Assembly (NCBI GenBank): GCA_024180945.1
Contig: JAKSGN010000033.1
Location: forward strand, 1,240,001-1,304,000
DNA: 64,000 nt
Reading direction: 5' to 3'
Origin: Macrophomina tecta
Taxonomy: Eukaryota; Ascomycota; Dothideomycetes; Botryosphaeriales; Botryosphaeriaceae
The number at the start of each line of letters is the position of its first letter. The first letter of the stretch is position 1. Of this stretch, positions 1 to 11,338 are shown one piece after another. The translations under genes were made by a program, and so were the position numbers. The notes beneath the pieces are model-generated. The model had not been told where the DNA came from and ran no database searches. It worked only from the letters and a program-made list of their open reading frames with translations.

Positions 1-214
1 TGCAACAGGAATTCAAGCGCACTCACAGAATTTTCATGCTGCCCAAGGTGTCAAGGTGTGTCGTGCTTGGCTCCCAGTCGGGATCCGTGAATGGGCCCCG
101 CCGATTGAGGATATTCTGGAGGTATTTCCTGGAAGTTGTTAACTGACGACTGTCTGTTGGCTCCCACTGAGTCATATACCATCTTGCAGGAACAGATTCG
201 ACGCCGTCAGCCAT
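1..214 (-). CDS. UBA3: NEDD8-activating enzyme E1 catalytic subunit (UBA3), first exon only
   Basis: Only the 5' exon lies in the window: 27-214, read leftward from the ATG at 214. It is followed by a GTGAGT donor (26-21), and the rest of the gene runs off the left edge. The 62 complete codons end in the segment RRGPFTDPDWEPSTTHLDTL then GSMKIL. This is the conserved lead-in to the ThiF-type nucleotide-binding fold of Uba3, in which the next residues normally form the glycine-rich VIGAGGLGCE loop. Known role: with Ula1/APP-BP1 it activates the ubiquitin-like Rub1/NEDD8, which then modifies cullins. The catalytic cysteine and the adenylation site are not visible here. The gene is head-to-head with TEL2. 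The family call rests on a short but distinctive motif, so it is good but not certain. Confidence 0.8.
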
Positions 215-476
215 GGTGTGTGGTGAGGGAACGCGTTTCAATGTTGACGTGCGGCGGAAGTGACAGGTCGGGGGAGAGGCGGAGCCGTTTGGAGATACTA
301 ATGGATGGCGTCAAAGCTCCCGCCTACGTATCGATAAGCCCGCTCCGCTGCCTGAACTGTGGCATCCGTGCACCGCTGCGATTCGCCCGCACCAAAGGCT
401 TTCCCTCCATCTCTTGCCTTTTCCATCTCGCCCTCGCATCCGTTTGACTGCAGCAACATGAGGGCTGCGCGCAATC
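215..476. promoter_or_regulatory. Divergent intergenic region UBA3/TEL2
   Basis: This 262-bp gap separates the start codons of UBA3 (minus) and TEL2 (plus) and must carry both 5' UTRs and core promoters. I see no TATA box. A pyrimidine-rich tract around 395-435 lies just before the TEL2 start. Confidence 0.6.
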
Positions 477-3400
477 ATGGATGAACTTCTTACGGCTGTC
501 AGCACCACCAAGCCCAGGCTCGTCGAGACCCTTGATAAGCAGTCAAATCCATCTCAACCAACTGAGCATGCGAGGACCGACGATATAAACTCTCCAGAAC
601 AGGCACTCGCAGCTTTGCGCGACCAACCCAACGCCGAGACACTTCGCCGCATTCTGCGTTATCTTCGCGGCACCGTCTCATCTTCTACTGGTTTTAACAT
701 AAGAGTTCCGGGGTCGCTCGCGGCGCAGATCATCAATACGCTCCTGAACGATACCCTTCCAAACTATTGGGATGCATGGCCGGAGACGTCCTCGCGTGGA
801 AATGATAGGATCCTCTTTCTTGAATGCTTGAGAAGTGTTGGCGGTATCGGCGCCATTGTTGCACGTCTCAAGAGCTTGACACAAGAACTGCAAAGGCAAC
901 AGCAGCAGCAAGTCACTAAGCCCCACGGCACCGAGCAGCTGCTTCGAATAACCTTTGAAGCACTTACGCATCTCCTGCAGGAATCTCTTGTGCAGGACCT
1001 GTGGCAGGACATTAACGATTTCATAAGCGCCCCCACACAAAGACAGCTCCTCTGGCGCGAGTTCGTTTCCCTCACTGCGACGGGTAAGATCATCTCCGTT
1101 ACAGCACAAGCAATCGACTCTCTCAAGAGTGCTGAAATTATAACCGTCAATCCTTGGTATGCCTCCGGAACGAGATACGCGGAGTGGCTGGGGTGTGCGA
1201 TTGCCTTGTTTGCCTCCAAGGGATATCCCGAAGGAACCGACCCTTTGAATTTCTCTCAAAGTGCCGCAATCCTTCTTGGGAAGTCCTTTACCATAGGGTA
1301 CACCGGTAGGCATTGGCCCTTGCTTCTATAACGACAGTAACTAATGTGCAGACCACGTAATATGGGGATTTCTCGCTCGGGTTTCTATCCAGGACACCGA
1401 AAAGGTCTCGAATTTCTTGCGCGTACTTCAAAGGCTCCGAGCTCATGAACAGAGGTTGTTTTTGCTAGCGTTGCTCAGAGTCTTATCGGAGAAGGTCCTC
1501 ATTGGCGCCTCGGTTCAGGCACAGGACCTAAAATCAACATCGAAAGCTATTGCTGGCTCTGTGGCATTGGTGCAAGCAATCATCAATAGCAGTGAACCGT
1601 TGAAGGAGAGTCTGGTCTCCTGGCTCACTAATTCAGCAAGTGGCAGTGCCAGTGTCTCATTCGCTACAAGGCGTGTGGCTGTAGCTGCATTGCAGTCTGA
1701 CGAAGGTAAAACCGTTTGCCCAAGCAAGGGTTATACAAAGTGTTAAGCAGAGAATAGACCGCATATGCAAAGTCTTGGAACGGAGCATGGAGCAATTCGG
1801 AGATGAGCTCTTCATCAGGCATACTCCAATACTACAGCAAGAAGGTAGCTTGTCCATACATGAGTTGCCAGAACTCTTCACTGACAGAGCTCAGCCTTGA
1901 CGCAAATCCTTTTGATGTCCTGCGGATATATTCACCGCACGCAGCCAATGCTCCTCTTCACGCTGGCGAGATCAAGCGTGCACATGAAGGGCACTTCAAA
2001 TCGGCTAGCAACTTCGTCTCAACGAGCGCGCTCCCTTGGCATGATTGCAGCCACATCCATATCATCACTCATCGACAAACCAGAGAACAGACTGAATTTT
2101 GGTAGCCTGGACACGGAATCTGAGGAAGCTCAATGGTACGGTGAATTGACTAAAGTCCACGATCCCGCGGGCGACATCAAAGACTTTGAACAACCGGTAA
2201 TTGGCCAAGGAGTTCAGCGTTCGGAAGCCGTTCGTCCTGTGGACGTGTTCCAGAAAAAGGCTCAGCAATCGAGAGAAAAACCTCAGGACAGAGTTGCCGC
2301 TGTATCGAGCTCAAGAATTATCGAGATAATGGACGACACGGACCAAGAAGACGAATTAGTACCCTATGCAAAACCCGACTCTGACCCTGAGGATGACTCA
2401 GAAGATCCGACGCAAGTAACGAGGAACAAAGCGACAGCACCTGTGTAAGTATTTATCGTGTGACCACTGAGTAAAACCTGACAAGGGCGATAGCTATATA
2501 CGTGACCTTCTTGCAGGTCTTCGAGACGGCGAGGATTACGACCGGCACCAATTGGCTTTATCTAACGCCGCCAGTCTTATTCGACGGAAAACAAATTTCG
2601 GCAAAGAGGTGAAGGACAACATCGAAGAGCTCGCATCCATAATCGTAGGCTTGAACGACCAGTTCGACCTGGAGAACTTCCAAGAAATGCGTCAACAGGC
2701 TCTGATTGCGGTTGTACTGGCAGACCCAGTGCACATGGGACCCTACTTGGCGAGTTGCTTCTATGCAGGCGACTACTCATTTAGCCAACGCGTAGCGATT
2801 TTAACCGCCATTGGTCTGGGAGCACGGGAAATGGCTGGGTTTAAGGATGATCTTGATGGCCAAAATACGGCGTCGGCTCCTGGGCAGAATTTCCCATCCC
2901 AGATGCTCCCCGAAAAGCTTCATAAGATCTACTCAGCGGAGTCCAGCCCAGTCGACGCGATCACGAACAAGCTAAAGCACTCCATGATATCACCTTTGGC
3001 ACTGGACGCTGCGGATAAGGTAACAGGGCCGAACGCACTCAAAGTCCGTACATTCTCTTCACGCATGCAAGTCGAGAAGAACCGGAAAATCATCACAAAC
3101 CAACTCGCAAAGGTTGTCGGTCGGAGTTTCTTCTTTCCGCTGACGGGCGGATGGTGGTCTCATGCGAAAGCGCTGTAAGTATCTTCCAAAAGTGAATGGT
3201 CTAGTCTCTGACATAAGGCTTTGCCTAGTGGCGCGGAAAATACATACTACTCTCCTTTGATCCTACCGGTCTTTTTGAAGACACTAGCTATTCTCCTCCA
3301 TTCTTCCGGTACATCCACTCTGTCCCTTCCTCAAATGACGTCCGAACTTTGGGACCTCCTACTCTCGGTCCGGACAACTGCTCTCAGTGAATCAGCAATA

Positions 3401-3649
3401 CTCGAAGGAGTACTCTTCGCGCTTCTGATGCTGCTCGAAGTCAACGAGGACCAGCAGCGTCTCGTCCAGGAACATGGTAGGGAGTTACTCGAGACTCAGG
3501 AGTGGACAAAAATGGTGTTTGACCGAACAAGTGGGGGCAGTGAGGAGGAGGAACGGATAAGAACTCTGGCTGCTGGAGTGCTTGTGAGGTGTAGTGAAGT
3601 TGTGGAGAAGCATCAGAGGTTGTTGATGGGCGATATGATGGATTTCTAG
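477..3649 (+). CDS. TEL2: Telomere length regulation protein Tel2
   Basis: Six exons by frame and splice signals: 477-1305, 1352-1705, 1758-1844, 1895-2444, 2494-3174, 3229-3649, giving 973 aa. The fifth exon holds the conserved Telomere_reg-2 domain, starting at YIRDLLAGLRDGEDYDRH and continuing through LADPVHMGPYLASCFYAGDY to LTAIGLGAREMAGF. The middle part carries GDELFIRHTPILQQE joined to ALTQILLMSCGYIHR across intron 3. Known role: the TTT complex (Tel2-Tti1-Tti2) co-chaperones with Hsp90 to mature PIKK kinases (Tor, Tel1/ATM, Mec1/ATR). Residues about 600-640 are acidic, matching the linker that casein kinase 2 phosphorylates in other species. Intron 2 (1706-1757) is the least certain. 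I chose it because it joins ALQSDE to DRICKVLERSMEQFG, which fits the family. Confidence 0.93.
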
Positions 3650-4056
3650 TCAGGTAGCCTCAATCGAAGTAGGCTACATCGGTAGCTCGAAATATTTTCA
3701 ACTGAAAGCAAATGCGGCCAAGTTAGTTTTTTTTTTTTTTTTTCTTTTGAATTTTATCCATGCAAAACTAGAGTCAGGAACGACAGTAAACAGGAATTTG
3801 AGCAATAATCGGAATGCTCCCCGCCTTATCGTTATGCATAGGCATGCCGCGCTAAACGGGTTAGCGTGGCCTTGGCGCGTCACGGTTCGGCGTTGCAGAA
3901 CATCGCCGCCCGCCGTCCTTCAGCACCGCTCCGCCATAACTTCTTGCACACCACGCTCCACGCTCCAGCCGAACGCCCACCCATACATGTCGGTCGTATA
4001 ACTTGCCCACTAGGTCGAAGCGCATTCTGGATCATCGACGCCCATAGCTTGTGAAG
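3650..4056. other. Intergenic region TEL2-SF3B1
   Basis: This 407-bp gap between tandem genes holds a 17-nt T tract at 3727-3743, probably within the TEL2 3' end, followed by a GC-richer stretch that must include the SF3B1 promoter. I see no gene in it. Confidence 0.5.
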
Positions 4057-7000
4057 ATGTCCGACGGTAAGCTCGAGCTCGAAACGCCCAACGTCACTGG
4101 CAAAGCTGCTAACACACGCGCAGCCGACTTCGAGACCATCAAGCGCCTGCAGCAGGAGCGCAACGCGGCGGCTGCAGGGAAGAAAGGTTCAAAGACTTTC
4201 GACCCGGCTAACCAGAGGACTGACAACTCGACGAAGGCCTCCCTGACGGAAACCTTTGATACCGACCTCTATGAACGCAATGGCGCCAACAAGTATGACG
4301 GCTATCTTACCTCCATCCCCGCCAACGATGACGAGGATATGGAGGATGCCGACGATAGCCGCAGGCTAGTCGGCCAGTACACCGCCACCCGCGCTCAGAT
4401 GGACGAGTTCGCCACAGGCGACGGTATGGAAGAAGACATTCTGATGGATCGCGAGAAGCAGGCCCAAATTCAGTCTCGCGAGACCGACTACCAGAAACGT
4501 CGCTTCGAACGCGGCGCCGGCGAAGATGAGGGCATGAGTTACAAGGAGATTATGAAGAAGCGCGAGCGGGAGCGGGAGGAGCGCGAGAAGCAGGAGAGAA
4601 GGGCTCGGGGCGAGGACGAGGAGCACCAGGCAACTCTGAAGGACGGCGACAAGACACCAACCGGCGATAAAACGCCAACCGAGAACGGCGCAAACGGAGC
4701 TACAGCTGGCCGCAAGCGCAAGAAGCGTTGGGACGTTTCGTCGGAGGAGACAGCAACGAACGGTACCAACGGCGATGGGGAGTCGGAGCCTAAGAAACGC
4801 TCGCGGTGGGATCAGACTCCTTCTGTCCCTGTTCCTGGTGCTACGGATGGCGCTCCCAGGCGCAAATCGCGTTGGGACCAGGCGCCTGCCTTGGGGGCAA
4901 CGCCTGCTCCTGGAGCTCCCGGTCTAGCAACTCCAGCCCATCCATCCCAAGCCGGTGCTGTCCTCTCTTTTGGAACGGACATCTCGGGCCGCAATGCGCC
5001 CATCTCAGACGAGGAGCTCGACGAACTGCTCCCTGGTGAGGACGCAGGCTACAAGATCTTGACACCGCCTCCCGGCTATGAACCTGTTCGTGCCCCGGTC
5101 AAGAAGGTCGCTGCCACCCCTACCCCAGCAGCTGGCCTGGCCGGTGGCTTCATGATGCAAGAGCCCGAGAATGCTAGAGCTCTTGGCAAGCAGCTACCGA
5201 ACGAGATCCCCGGTGTCGGAGAGCTACAATTCTTCAAGGCTGAAGATATGCAGTACTTCGGTAAGCTAATGGATGGTCAGAATGAGGAAGAACTGAGCGT
5301 GGAGGAGATGAAGGAGCGTAAAATCATGCGACTGCTACTTAAGGTCAAGAACGGAACACCACCCATGCGTAAGACTGCTCTTCGTCAACTCACGGATAAC
5401 GCCCGGAACTTCGGAGCTGGACCCCTCTTCAACCAGATTCTTCCATTGCTCATGGAGAGGACTCTTGAGGACCAGGAGCGCCATCTTCTCGTCAAGGTCA
5501 TTGACCGTGTCCTCTACAAGCTCGACGACATGGTCCGGCCATACGTGCACAAGATCCTTGTCGTCATTGAGCCCTTACTCATTGATCAAGACTATTACGC
5601 CCGTGTCGAGGGTCGTGAGATCATCTCCAACCTCGCAAAGGCAGCAGGTCTCGCTCACATGATTAGTACGATGCGGCCTGATATCGATCACCCCGACGAG
5701 TATGTACGGAACACTACTGCTCGTGCATTCGCCGTGGTTGCTTCCGCTCTCGGAATTCCGGCCCTTCTTCCCTTCCTGCGGGCTGTTTGCCGAAGCAAGA
5801 AGTCCTGGCAGGCTCGTCATACCGGTGTCAAGATCGTGCAGCAAATTCCCATCCTCATGGGTTGTGCTATTTTGCCTCACCTCAAGGGACTGGTGGATTG
5901 CATTGGCGACAACTTGAACGATGAGCAGACCAAGGTGCGGACCGTCACGGCATTGGCGATTGCAGCCCTAGCTGAAGCAGCGAACCCATACGGTATCGAG
6001 AGTTTCGATGATATTCTGAACCCTCTTTGGACTGGTGCAAGGAAACAGCGTGGCAAGGGCCTGGCTGGTTTCCTCAAGGCTGTCGGCTACATAATTCCTC
6101 TGATGGACGAGGAGTACGCCAACTATTATACCAGCCAAATCATGGAAATCCTTCTCCGTGAATTCTCCTCGCCGGACGAGGAAATGAAAAAGGTCGTCCT
6201 CAAAGTTATTTCCCAGTGCGCAGGTACCGAAGGTGTCACAGCAGGCTACTTGAAGGAGAACGTCCTGAACGATTTCTTTAAGAGCTTTTGGGTTCGCCGT
6301 ATGGCTCTCGACAAGCGCAACTATCGGCAGGTCGTAGAGACTACCGTTGATCTCAGCCAGAAGGTCGGGGTCAGCGAAATTGTGGAGCGTATCGTTGGCA
6401 ACCTGAAAGATGAGAGCGAGCCTTACCGCAAGATGACTGTGGAGACGCTCGAAAAGGTCATTGCGAGTCTTGGCGCAGCTGATATTGGCGAGCGACTTGA
6501 GGAACGCCTTGTCGACGGTATTCTACACGCGTTCCAAGAGCAGAGCATTGAGGACATCGTCATGCTGAACGGTTTCGGAACCGTGGTCAATGCTCTCGGC
6601 ACCCGTTGCAAGCCTTACCTTCCGCAGATTGTCAGTACCATCCTATGGAGACTGAACAACAAGTCGGCCACCGTGAGACAACAGGCCGCAGATTTAGTTT
6701 CTCGTATTGCTCTCGTCATGAAGCAGTGCGGTGAAGATGCGCTCATGGGCAAGCTTGGTACGGTTCTCTACGAATACCTTGGCGAAGAGTACCCTGAGGT
6801 GCTTGGATCTATCCTTGGTGCCCTCAGGTCAATCGTCACCGTTGTAGGCATCAACCAGATGCAGCCGCCCATCAAGGATCTTCTTCCGCGACTCACTCCC
6901 ATTCTCCGTAACCGTCACGAGAAGGTGCAGGAAAACACCATTGATCTCGTTGGTCGTATTGCTGATCGAGGCCCAGAGAGCGTCAACGCTCGTGAGTGGA

Positions 7001-7740
7001 TGAGAATTTGCTTCGAGCTCCTGGACATGCTCAAGGCCCACAAGAAGGGTATTCGTCGTGCTGCTAACAATACATTCGGTTTCATCGCCAAGGCAATTGG
7101 TCCTCAGGATGTCCTGGCTACCCTACTTAACAACCTGAGAGTCCAGGAGCGTCAGTCCCGTGTATGCACAGCTGTCGCAATTGGCATTGTCGCCGAGACT
7201 TGTGCCCCCTTCACGGTCCTCCCCGCGTTGATGAACGAATACCGCGTGCCTGAGCTCAACGTCCAGAACGGTGTGCTGAAGTCCCTTTCCTTCCTCTTCG
7301 AGTATATTGGGGAGATGGCAAAGGACTACGTCTATGCAGTCACACCCCTTCTCGAGGATGCCCTCATCGACCGCGACCAGGTGCACCGTCAAACCGCTGC
7401 GTCAGTTGTCAAGCACGTTGCGCTCGGTGTGGTTGGTCTGGGCTGCGAGGATGCTATGGTGCATCTGCTCAACCTCCTCTATCCCAACATCTTCGAGACC
7501 AGTCCTCACGTCATCGACCGCATTATCGAGGCCATTGAAGCAGTACGCGTTGCCGTTGGCACTGGTGTCGTCATGAACTACGTCTGGGCAGGTCTCTTCC
7601 ACCCGGCTCGTAAGGTCCGCCAGCCATACTGGCGCCTGTACAACGATGCGTACGTTCACTCGGCCGACTCGATGGTGCCGTATTACCCTGACATGGGCGA
7701 TCCGAATACTGTAAGGCATGAGCTGAACATCGTGCTATGA
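4057..7740 (+). CDS. HSH155: U2 snRNP splicing factor 3B subunit 1 (SF3B1/Hsh155)
   Basis: A single uninterrupted reading frame of 1227 aa, starting at the ATG at 4057. The first 330 residues are charged and disordered. They carry three tryptophan motifs of the U2AF-ligand type ([26 protein letters not shown]), which bind UHM domains such as U2AF and SPF45. From about residue 420 the protein is a helical HEAT-repeat solenoid that matches human SF3B1 nearly block for block (for example [59 protein letters not shown]). By alignment Lys626 corresponds to the human cancer hotspot Lys700. Known role: it clamps the branch-site helix in the U2 snRNP. The C-terminus ends HELNIVL. The absence of any intron in a 3.7-kb gene is unusual in this window. 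Confidence 0.97.
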   Translation: MSDGKLELETPNVTGKAANTRAADFETIKRLQQERNAAAAGKKGSKTFDPANQRTDNSTKASLTETFDTDLYERNGANKYDGYLTSIPANDDEDMEDADDSRRLVGQYTATRAQMDEFATGDGMEEDILMDREKQAQIQSRETDYQKRRFERGAGEDEGMSYKEIMKKREREREEREKQERRARGEDEEHQATLKDGDKTPTGDKTPTENGANGATAGRKRKKRWDVSSEETATNGTNGDGESEPKKRSRWDQTPSVPVPGATDGAPRRKSRWDQAPALGATPAPGAPGLATPAHPSQAGAVLSFGTDISGRNAPISDEELDELLPGEDAGYKILTPPPGYEPVRAPVKKVAATPTPAAGLAGGFMMQEPENARALGKQLPNEIPGVGELQFFKAEDMQYFGKLMDGQNEEELSVEEMKERKIMRLLLKVKNGTPPMRKTALRQLTDNARNFGAGPLFNQILPLLMERTLEDQERHLLVKVIDRVLYKLDDMVRPYVHKILVVIEPLLIDQDYYARVEGREIISNLAKAAGLAHMISTMRPDIDHPDEYVRNTTARAFAVVASALGIPALLPFLRAVCRSKKSWQARHTGVKIVQQIPILMGCAILPHLKGLVDCIGDNLNDEQTKVRTVTALAIAALAEAANPYGIESFDDILNPLWTGARKQRGKGLAGFLKAVGYIIPLMDEEYANYYTSQIMEILLREFSSPDEEMKKVVLKVISQCAGTEGVTAGYLKENVLNDFFKSFWVRRMALDKRNYRQVVETTVDLSQKVGVSEIVERIVGNLKDESEPYRKMTVETLEKVIASLGAADIGERLEERLVDGILHAFQEQSIEDIVMLNGFGTVVNALGTRCKPYLPQIVSTILWRLNNKSATVRQQAADLVSRIALVMKQCGEDALMGKLGTVLYEYLGEEYPEVLGSILGALRSIVTVVGINQMQPPIKDLLPRLTPILRNRHEKVQENTIDLVGRIADRGPESVNAREWMRICFELLDMLKAHKKGIRRAANNTFGFIAKAIGPQDVLATLLNNLRVQERQSRVCTAVAIGIVAETCAPFTVLPALMNEYRVPELNVQNGVLKSLSFLFEYIGEMAKDYVYAVTPLLEDALIDRDQVHRQTAASVVKHVALGVVGLGCEDAMVHLLNLLYPNIFETSPHVIDRIIEAIEAVRVAVGTGVVMNYVWAGLFHPARKVRQPYWRLYNDAYVHSADSMVPYYPDMGDPNTVRHELNIVL

Positions 7741-8842
7741 GTACCTTTATCTCCGATTGGCGCACGATATCCATATAACCGGTCTTCCAAATCATCGCAG
7801 AGCGGTTTCTGCTTTCCCGACCTTCTCACAACCGATCGTTGGATTCTTTGGCGGAGATGGAAAGGGCGATTCCTCGACTACTTTGCCGTTAATCAACGAT
7901 ATCTGGGTGCCCTCCACACTATTGCTTTATTGCTTTGCAGGCATGGAGGCGGGGCATGGTGTTTTTCGATTCTCCTTTTCATACTTTTCTCCTGTTTCAC
8001 TGTGCTTGTGATTGAACAATCGGAAAGCGGGGTTTCAACTTCTCTTTTGGGGTTATGGGCGATGGCGGGTTGCAAATGCAAGTGAAGGGAAAGAAAAAGC
8101 TGGGTCAGTAGTGCGATTCATCATCTTATCTCTCTTCAGGACCTTTGAAGTACCGCGACAGGTAGTTGAAATACGATGAATAGACATCGTGAATCTTGAT
8201 TTGGGCGAAAGGTTGAAAATATCCTTCCATCCGTTCGTGATGTTCAGATATTGATGCTAAAACGCTGACAATAAAATGGTGCACACGCGGTGAAAGGCGA
8301 TGGCCCATGTCGGCTTACACAGACTGAGAGCTCCCATTCGATCGATGAGTGGGGGACCAGGGTCCCCAACCACCCAGCTTCCGGGTGGGCCACGGACTTT
8401 CAACCATGCTCCGTCGTTCGGGCCAGGGTTAGCATCCGTAGCAGCCGCTTACCCCACCCATATATATAAGCACAGCAATCTAACGTCGCAAGCGACGATA
8501 TCTCTGCTATCCGTCTGCACGGAGCGTCGATGGTGTTGTGATGAGGCATGAGTTCGCGCGCCTTGTTTGGGGGAGATAGTGGTGAGTGCTGCCGATACGA
8601 GGAGCGTGTCGCAATGGAGGACGCTGATGGTTCTTTGTTCGTACTGCTTCACAGAAATTGAGTGGCAAACAAAATATCAGTATTTTATTAATGAGGAAGA
8701 GATGGAATGTACAGAGTACAGCACATAAACGAAAGAAGTCTCCTCCCAGAAAGAGATACGTCCTGAAAATCTGTACGCGGCCTTATACATCGCATCTAAC
8801 GGCTGTCCGCCACACCAAGGCTTGACGTATCAAGCGGTCGAT
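7741..8842. other. Intergenic region after SF3B1
   Basis: About 1.1 kb with no convincing coding signal. The left part should be the SF3B1 3' UTR. The right part has a TATA-like element at 8461-8470 that may serve the small gene starting at 8843. Confidence 0.4.
8461..8470 (+). promoter_or_regulatory. TATA-like box TATATATAAG
   Basis: The sequence TATATATAAG on the plus strand lies 373 bp before the ATG at 8843. The distance leaves room for a long 5' UTR or a 5' intron, so the link to that gene is an inference. Confidence 0.35.
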
Positions 8843-9104
8843 ATGTCACACGGCACCAACCCGGCAGCGACGGGAAAATTACCTGATCCCGAATCCGCTG
8901 GAAGGCCTATGTACCAGAAACAGATGTACGAAGCCAAGATCCAATTGCTCAACGACTTTGGGACGGCTCTCTGTACTACCCCAGTGAGCATGTCCCCGGC
9001 CTCCATTGCCCCTCCAAGGCTTTACCGATGGCAAGCAGAGATATGGCACCAGTGTCACGGATGACGCAGACCGAAGCAAGAGAGGAGCCTGCGGCAGGTG
9101 TTGA
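8843..9104 (+). CDS. Small two-exon protein, 68 aa, function unknown
   Basis: Proposed exons are 8843-8983 and 9039-9104, joined across a 55-nt GTGAGC...GCAG intron in phase 0. The product is 68 aa. The first exon reads MSHGTNPAATGKLPDPESAG followed by RPMYQKQMYEAKIQLLNDFG. The second reads RYGTSVTDDADRSKRGACGR and ends in a final Cys. Without the intron the frame stops soon after, but splicing produces a hydrophilic, compositionally normal protein with a compact CGRC terminus. I do not recognise the family and assign no function. It has no signal peptide or membrane segment. Support is the intron size and splice sites, the phase-0 join, and protein-like composition on both sides. The main alternative is chance open frames in intergenic DNA. 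Confidence 0.45.
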
Positions 9105-9589
9105 GGGAACTGCAGTCTCAACACCATATACCGGCTACGTGATATCTTCGCACATGCTCTATATACACAGAAACTACGAGGCCGATCTTCTCACTACCCA
9201 CACGGATAAGCAATGTGCTCGGGACGTTTACGAAAACGAGCAGATCCTGCCCTTGAGCGCGTGGAGCGCCAGAAAGTTGTGGCGGCATCCAAGGACCAAC
9301 GCAAATGGCACTTTGCGGGATGCACACGTCGCCGGGCTTGACCGCCGTGGAAGAAGGAACGGCCGAGAGGCGCTTGCGCAAGCGACAATCACGACTTTCG
9401 TACGAGACACCCGCATCTCCAGAGAAGGGGAGCAGCTGGGATCCGCTACCGAGCCGTTCGAGTAGCACTGGGAGGGGATAGCCTGCAGCAATGATCCGAG
9501 GAGGAAATGCCGGAAGGGAAAAGGGAGCCAGGATAGCAGGCATATCACTTTGCCCGTATAATACATCGGAAGACGCCATTCCGAAGAGG

Positions 9590-9635
<46 letters not shown>

Positions 9636-9907
9636 CATCGAGCCGGCGTGCGAGAACTCCTTGCGCTGCAAAGGAATCTCCCCGCGATCGGCCACAAATA
9701 TAAAGTTTTTAAAAAAAAAAGAAGAAAAGAAAAGCCCAAAAACAGTACTCAAGAGCTTCGATACAAAGCCTCTCATCAATTACAGTTTGTGTACCCAATT
9801 ACATTAAGCTTTTCATGCACAAAGCCGCCATAATCATCACCCAACACAATTCATTATCTGCCCCAAAGATCCCCTCTCTTCTCCATTCAACCAAGCTCAC
9901 CTCTTAA
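9105..9907. other. Intergenic region with CA microsatellite
   Basis: This gap lies between the small gene and the 3' end of the hydrolase. It contains a CA microsatellite and an A-rich stretch near 9705-9745. Open frames cross 9028-9465 but have no protein-like character. Confidence 0.4.
9590..9634. repeat. (CA)n microsatellite
   Basis: A nearly perfect run of CA dinucleotides, interrupted once by CATA at its left end, about 45 bp in total. Confidence 0.95.
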
Positions 9908-11338
9908 CTAAGCCAACTGATGCTCCTTCAGCCAATCGGCGATGACCTGGTAGCCGCCAGTAGCGTTGTAGTGCACGGTAATGCCGTGGCCGGTTGCGGG
10001 CTGAATGTAGGCGGTGAAGTCGTAGTCGCTGACCTTGGGGAAGGCTTTCTGGACCTGATGCGGGATGGAGGGGGCCGCGCCGCCGGTCTGGTAGCAGTCA
10101 CCGCCGCAGAAGGGCTGGTCGGCGTCTGTTCTCGGATAGTCAGCAGACAGGAAATGGCAATAGAGTCAAGAAGGGTTTCCTTGGCGCAGAAAGAGGTAGG
10201 CGAAAAATGAGGAGGGCAGAAAGGAAGGGAAAGTCGTGTACGCACCACCAGTGAAGACGAGCACAGGACCCGCGAAGTCGTTCGGCGCTGGAATGTTGCC
10301 GATAGTCAAGATCTCGCCCAGGGTGACGGGTTGCTTGCTGCTCTCAATGAACGGCACGATGTCGACGTCGAAATAAGGCGGCTCGAGGAACTGGAACTGG
10401 TTGCCGCCGGCGTTGGTTGGGACAATGTAGCCGTCGGGCAAGTTCTGGGGAGTCTGGTCCAGCGCCGTCACGTCGATAGGCTGGACGTAGTCGAACAGAG
10501 GGGTGTATTTGAACAAGAAATCCTGGACAGTGCCGGCGAGGTCCGGGCTGTCGAATCGGAGCGGTGAGTTGACCGAGGCCAGTTGGAAGTTGCCGGCGGC
10601 GAGGAAGTAGCCGAGGAAAGAGGAGTTGAGAGCGAAGCCGGTCAGGACGATACCCTGCGTCTCGTCGGGGTAGCGGTGGGCGAAGATGTATGACTGGACG
10701 GAGCCGAAGGAATGGCCAACGTGGACGATGGTGTCGTATGCCGTCTTGACGCCAGGGAAGGAGCCGCTGCGGAGCTGGCTGGTCAGGGAGCGGAGGGCGG
10801 CGATTTCGATGTTGGCTTGGATTTCGTTAAGAGGGTCGCCGTGCTGGGACTTGCCGATACCAAGGCGGTCGTAGCTCAAGGTTACATAGCCCGCATCCAG
10901 GGCGTGATCAACGTAGGAATAGGCGAAGTCGTTATAAGAAAGGTCCCAGTATCTGCCAAATTCTCAGTGGAATCATTCGTGTACGCTTTCTGATCGCCGG
11001 GAGACTAACGTCTTATCAAAGCCGATACCGTGGGTAAGGATCTGCAGGACCGGGTTGTTGCCGGTCTTCTGGTCATCCCAGCAGAACTGAGTGCTGACGT
11101 TGTAGGTACCAGTGATGGTCTTGTAGCCCTTCAATACCTCGTTGGTGAAGTTGTGGCCCTGACGGGTCATGTTCTGGATGAAATACGTGACCTGGAGATT
11201 GTCGTGAGGGATGACACTGGTATCGAACTGCGGGTTGCGGGACTCGATGTCCACGGAAACAGTCTGATTCAGGCACTGCTTCGCGGCCGAAGCCACGGAG
11301 CTGATGGCCAGCAGAGATGTAAGTGGTTTGGGCAGCAT
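9908..11338 (-). CDS. Secreted alpha/beta hydrolase
   Basis: Three exons on the minus strand: 11338-11010, 10952-10246 and 10125-9908, giving 417 aa. Introns are 57 and 120 nt, the first starting GTTAGT and the second GTGCGT. The N-terminus MLPKPLTSLLAISSVASAA is a signal peptide with an AxA-type cleavage site near residue 19. The nucleophile elbow GHSFGS places Ser191 as catalytic. The acid is Asp346 or Asp348 in TGDADQPF, and His392 in ATGHGIT completes the triad. Several N-glycosylation sequons follow the signal (NQT, NMT, NFT). The segment DADQPFCGGDCY suggests a disulfide. The fold is clear but the substrate (ester, lipid or amide) cannot be read from the sequence. A TATA box lies about 130 bp upstream of the start. 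Confidence 0.85.

Noticed and set aside
8165..8275. Possible C/D-box small RNA (GATGAA, TGATG, CTGA words)
   Set aside because: The boxes do not match the consensus, spacing is irregular and there is no terminal stem.
9028..9465. 145-codon plus-strand frame
   Set aside because: It overlaps the second exon of the small gene in another frame and has no recognisable domain.
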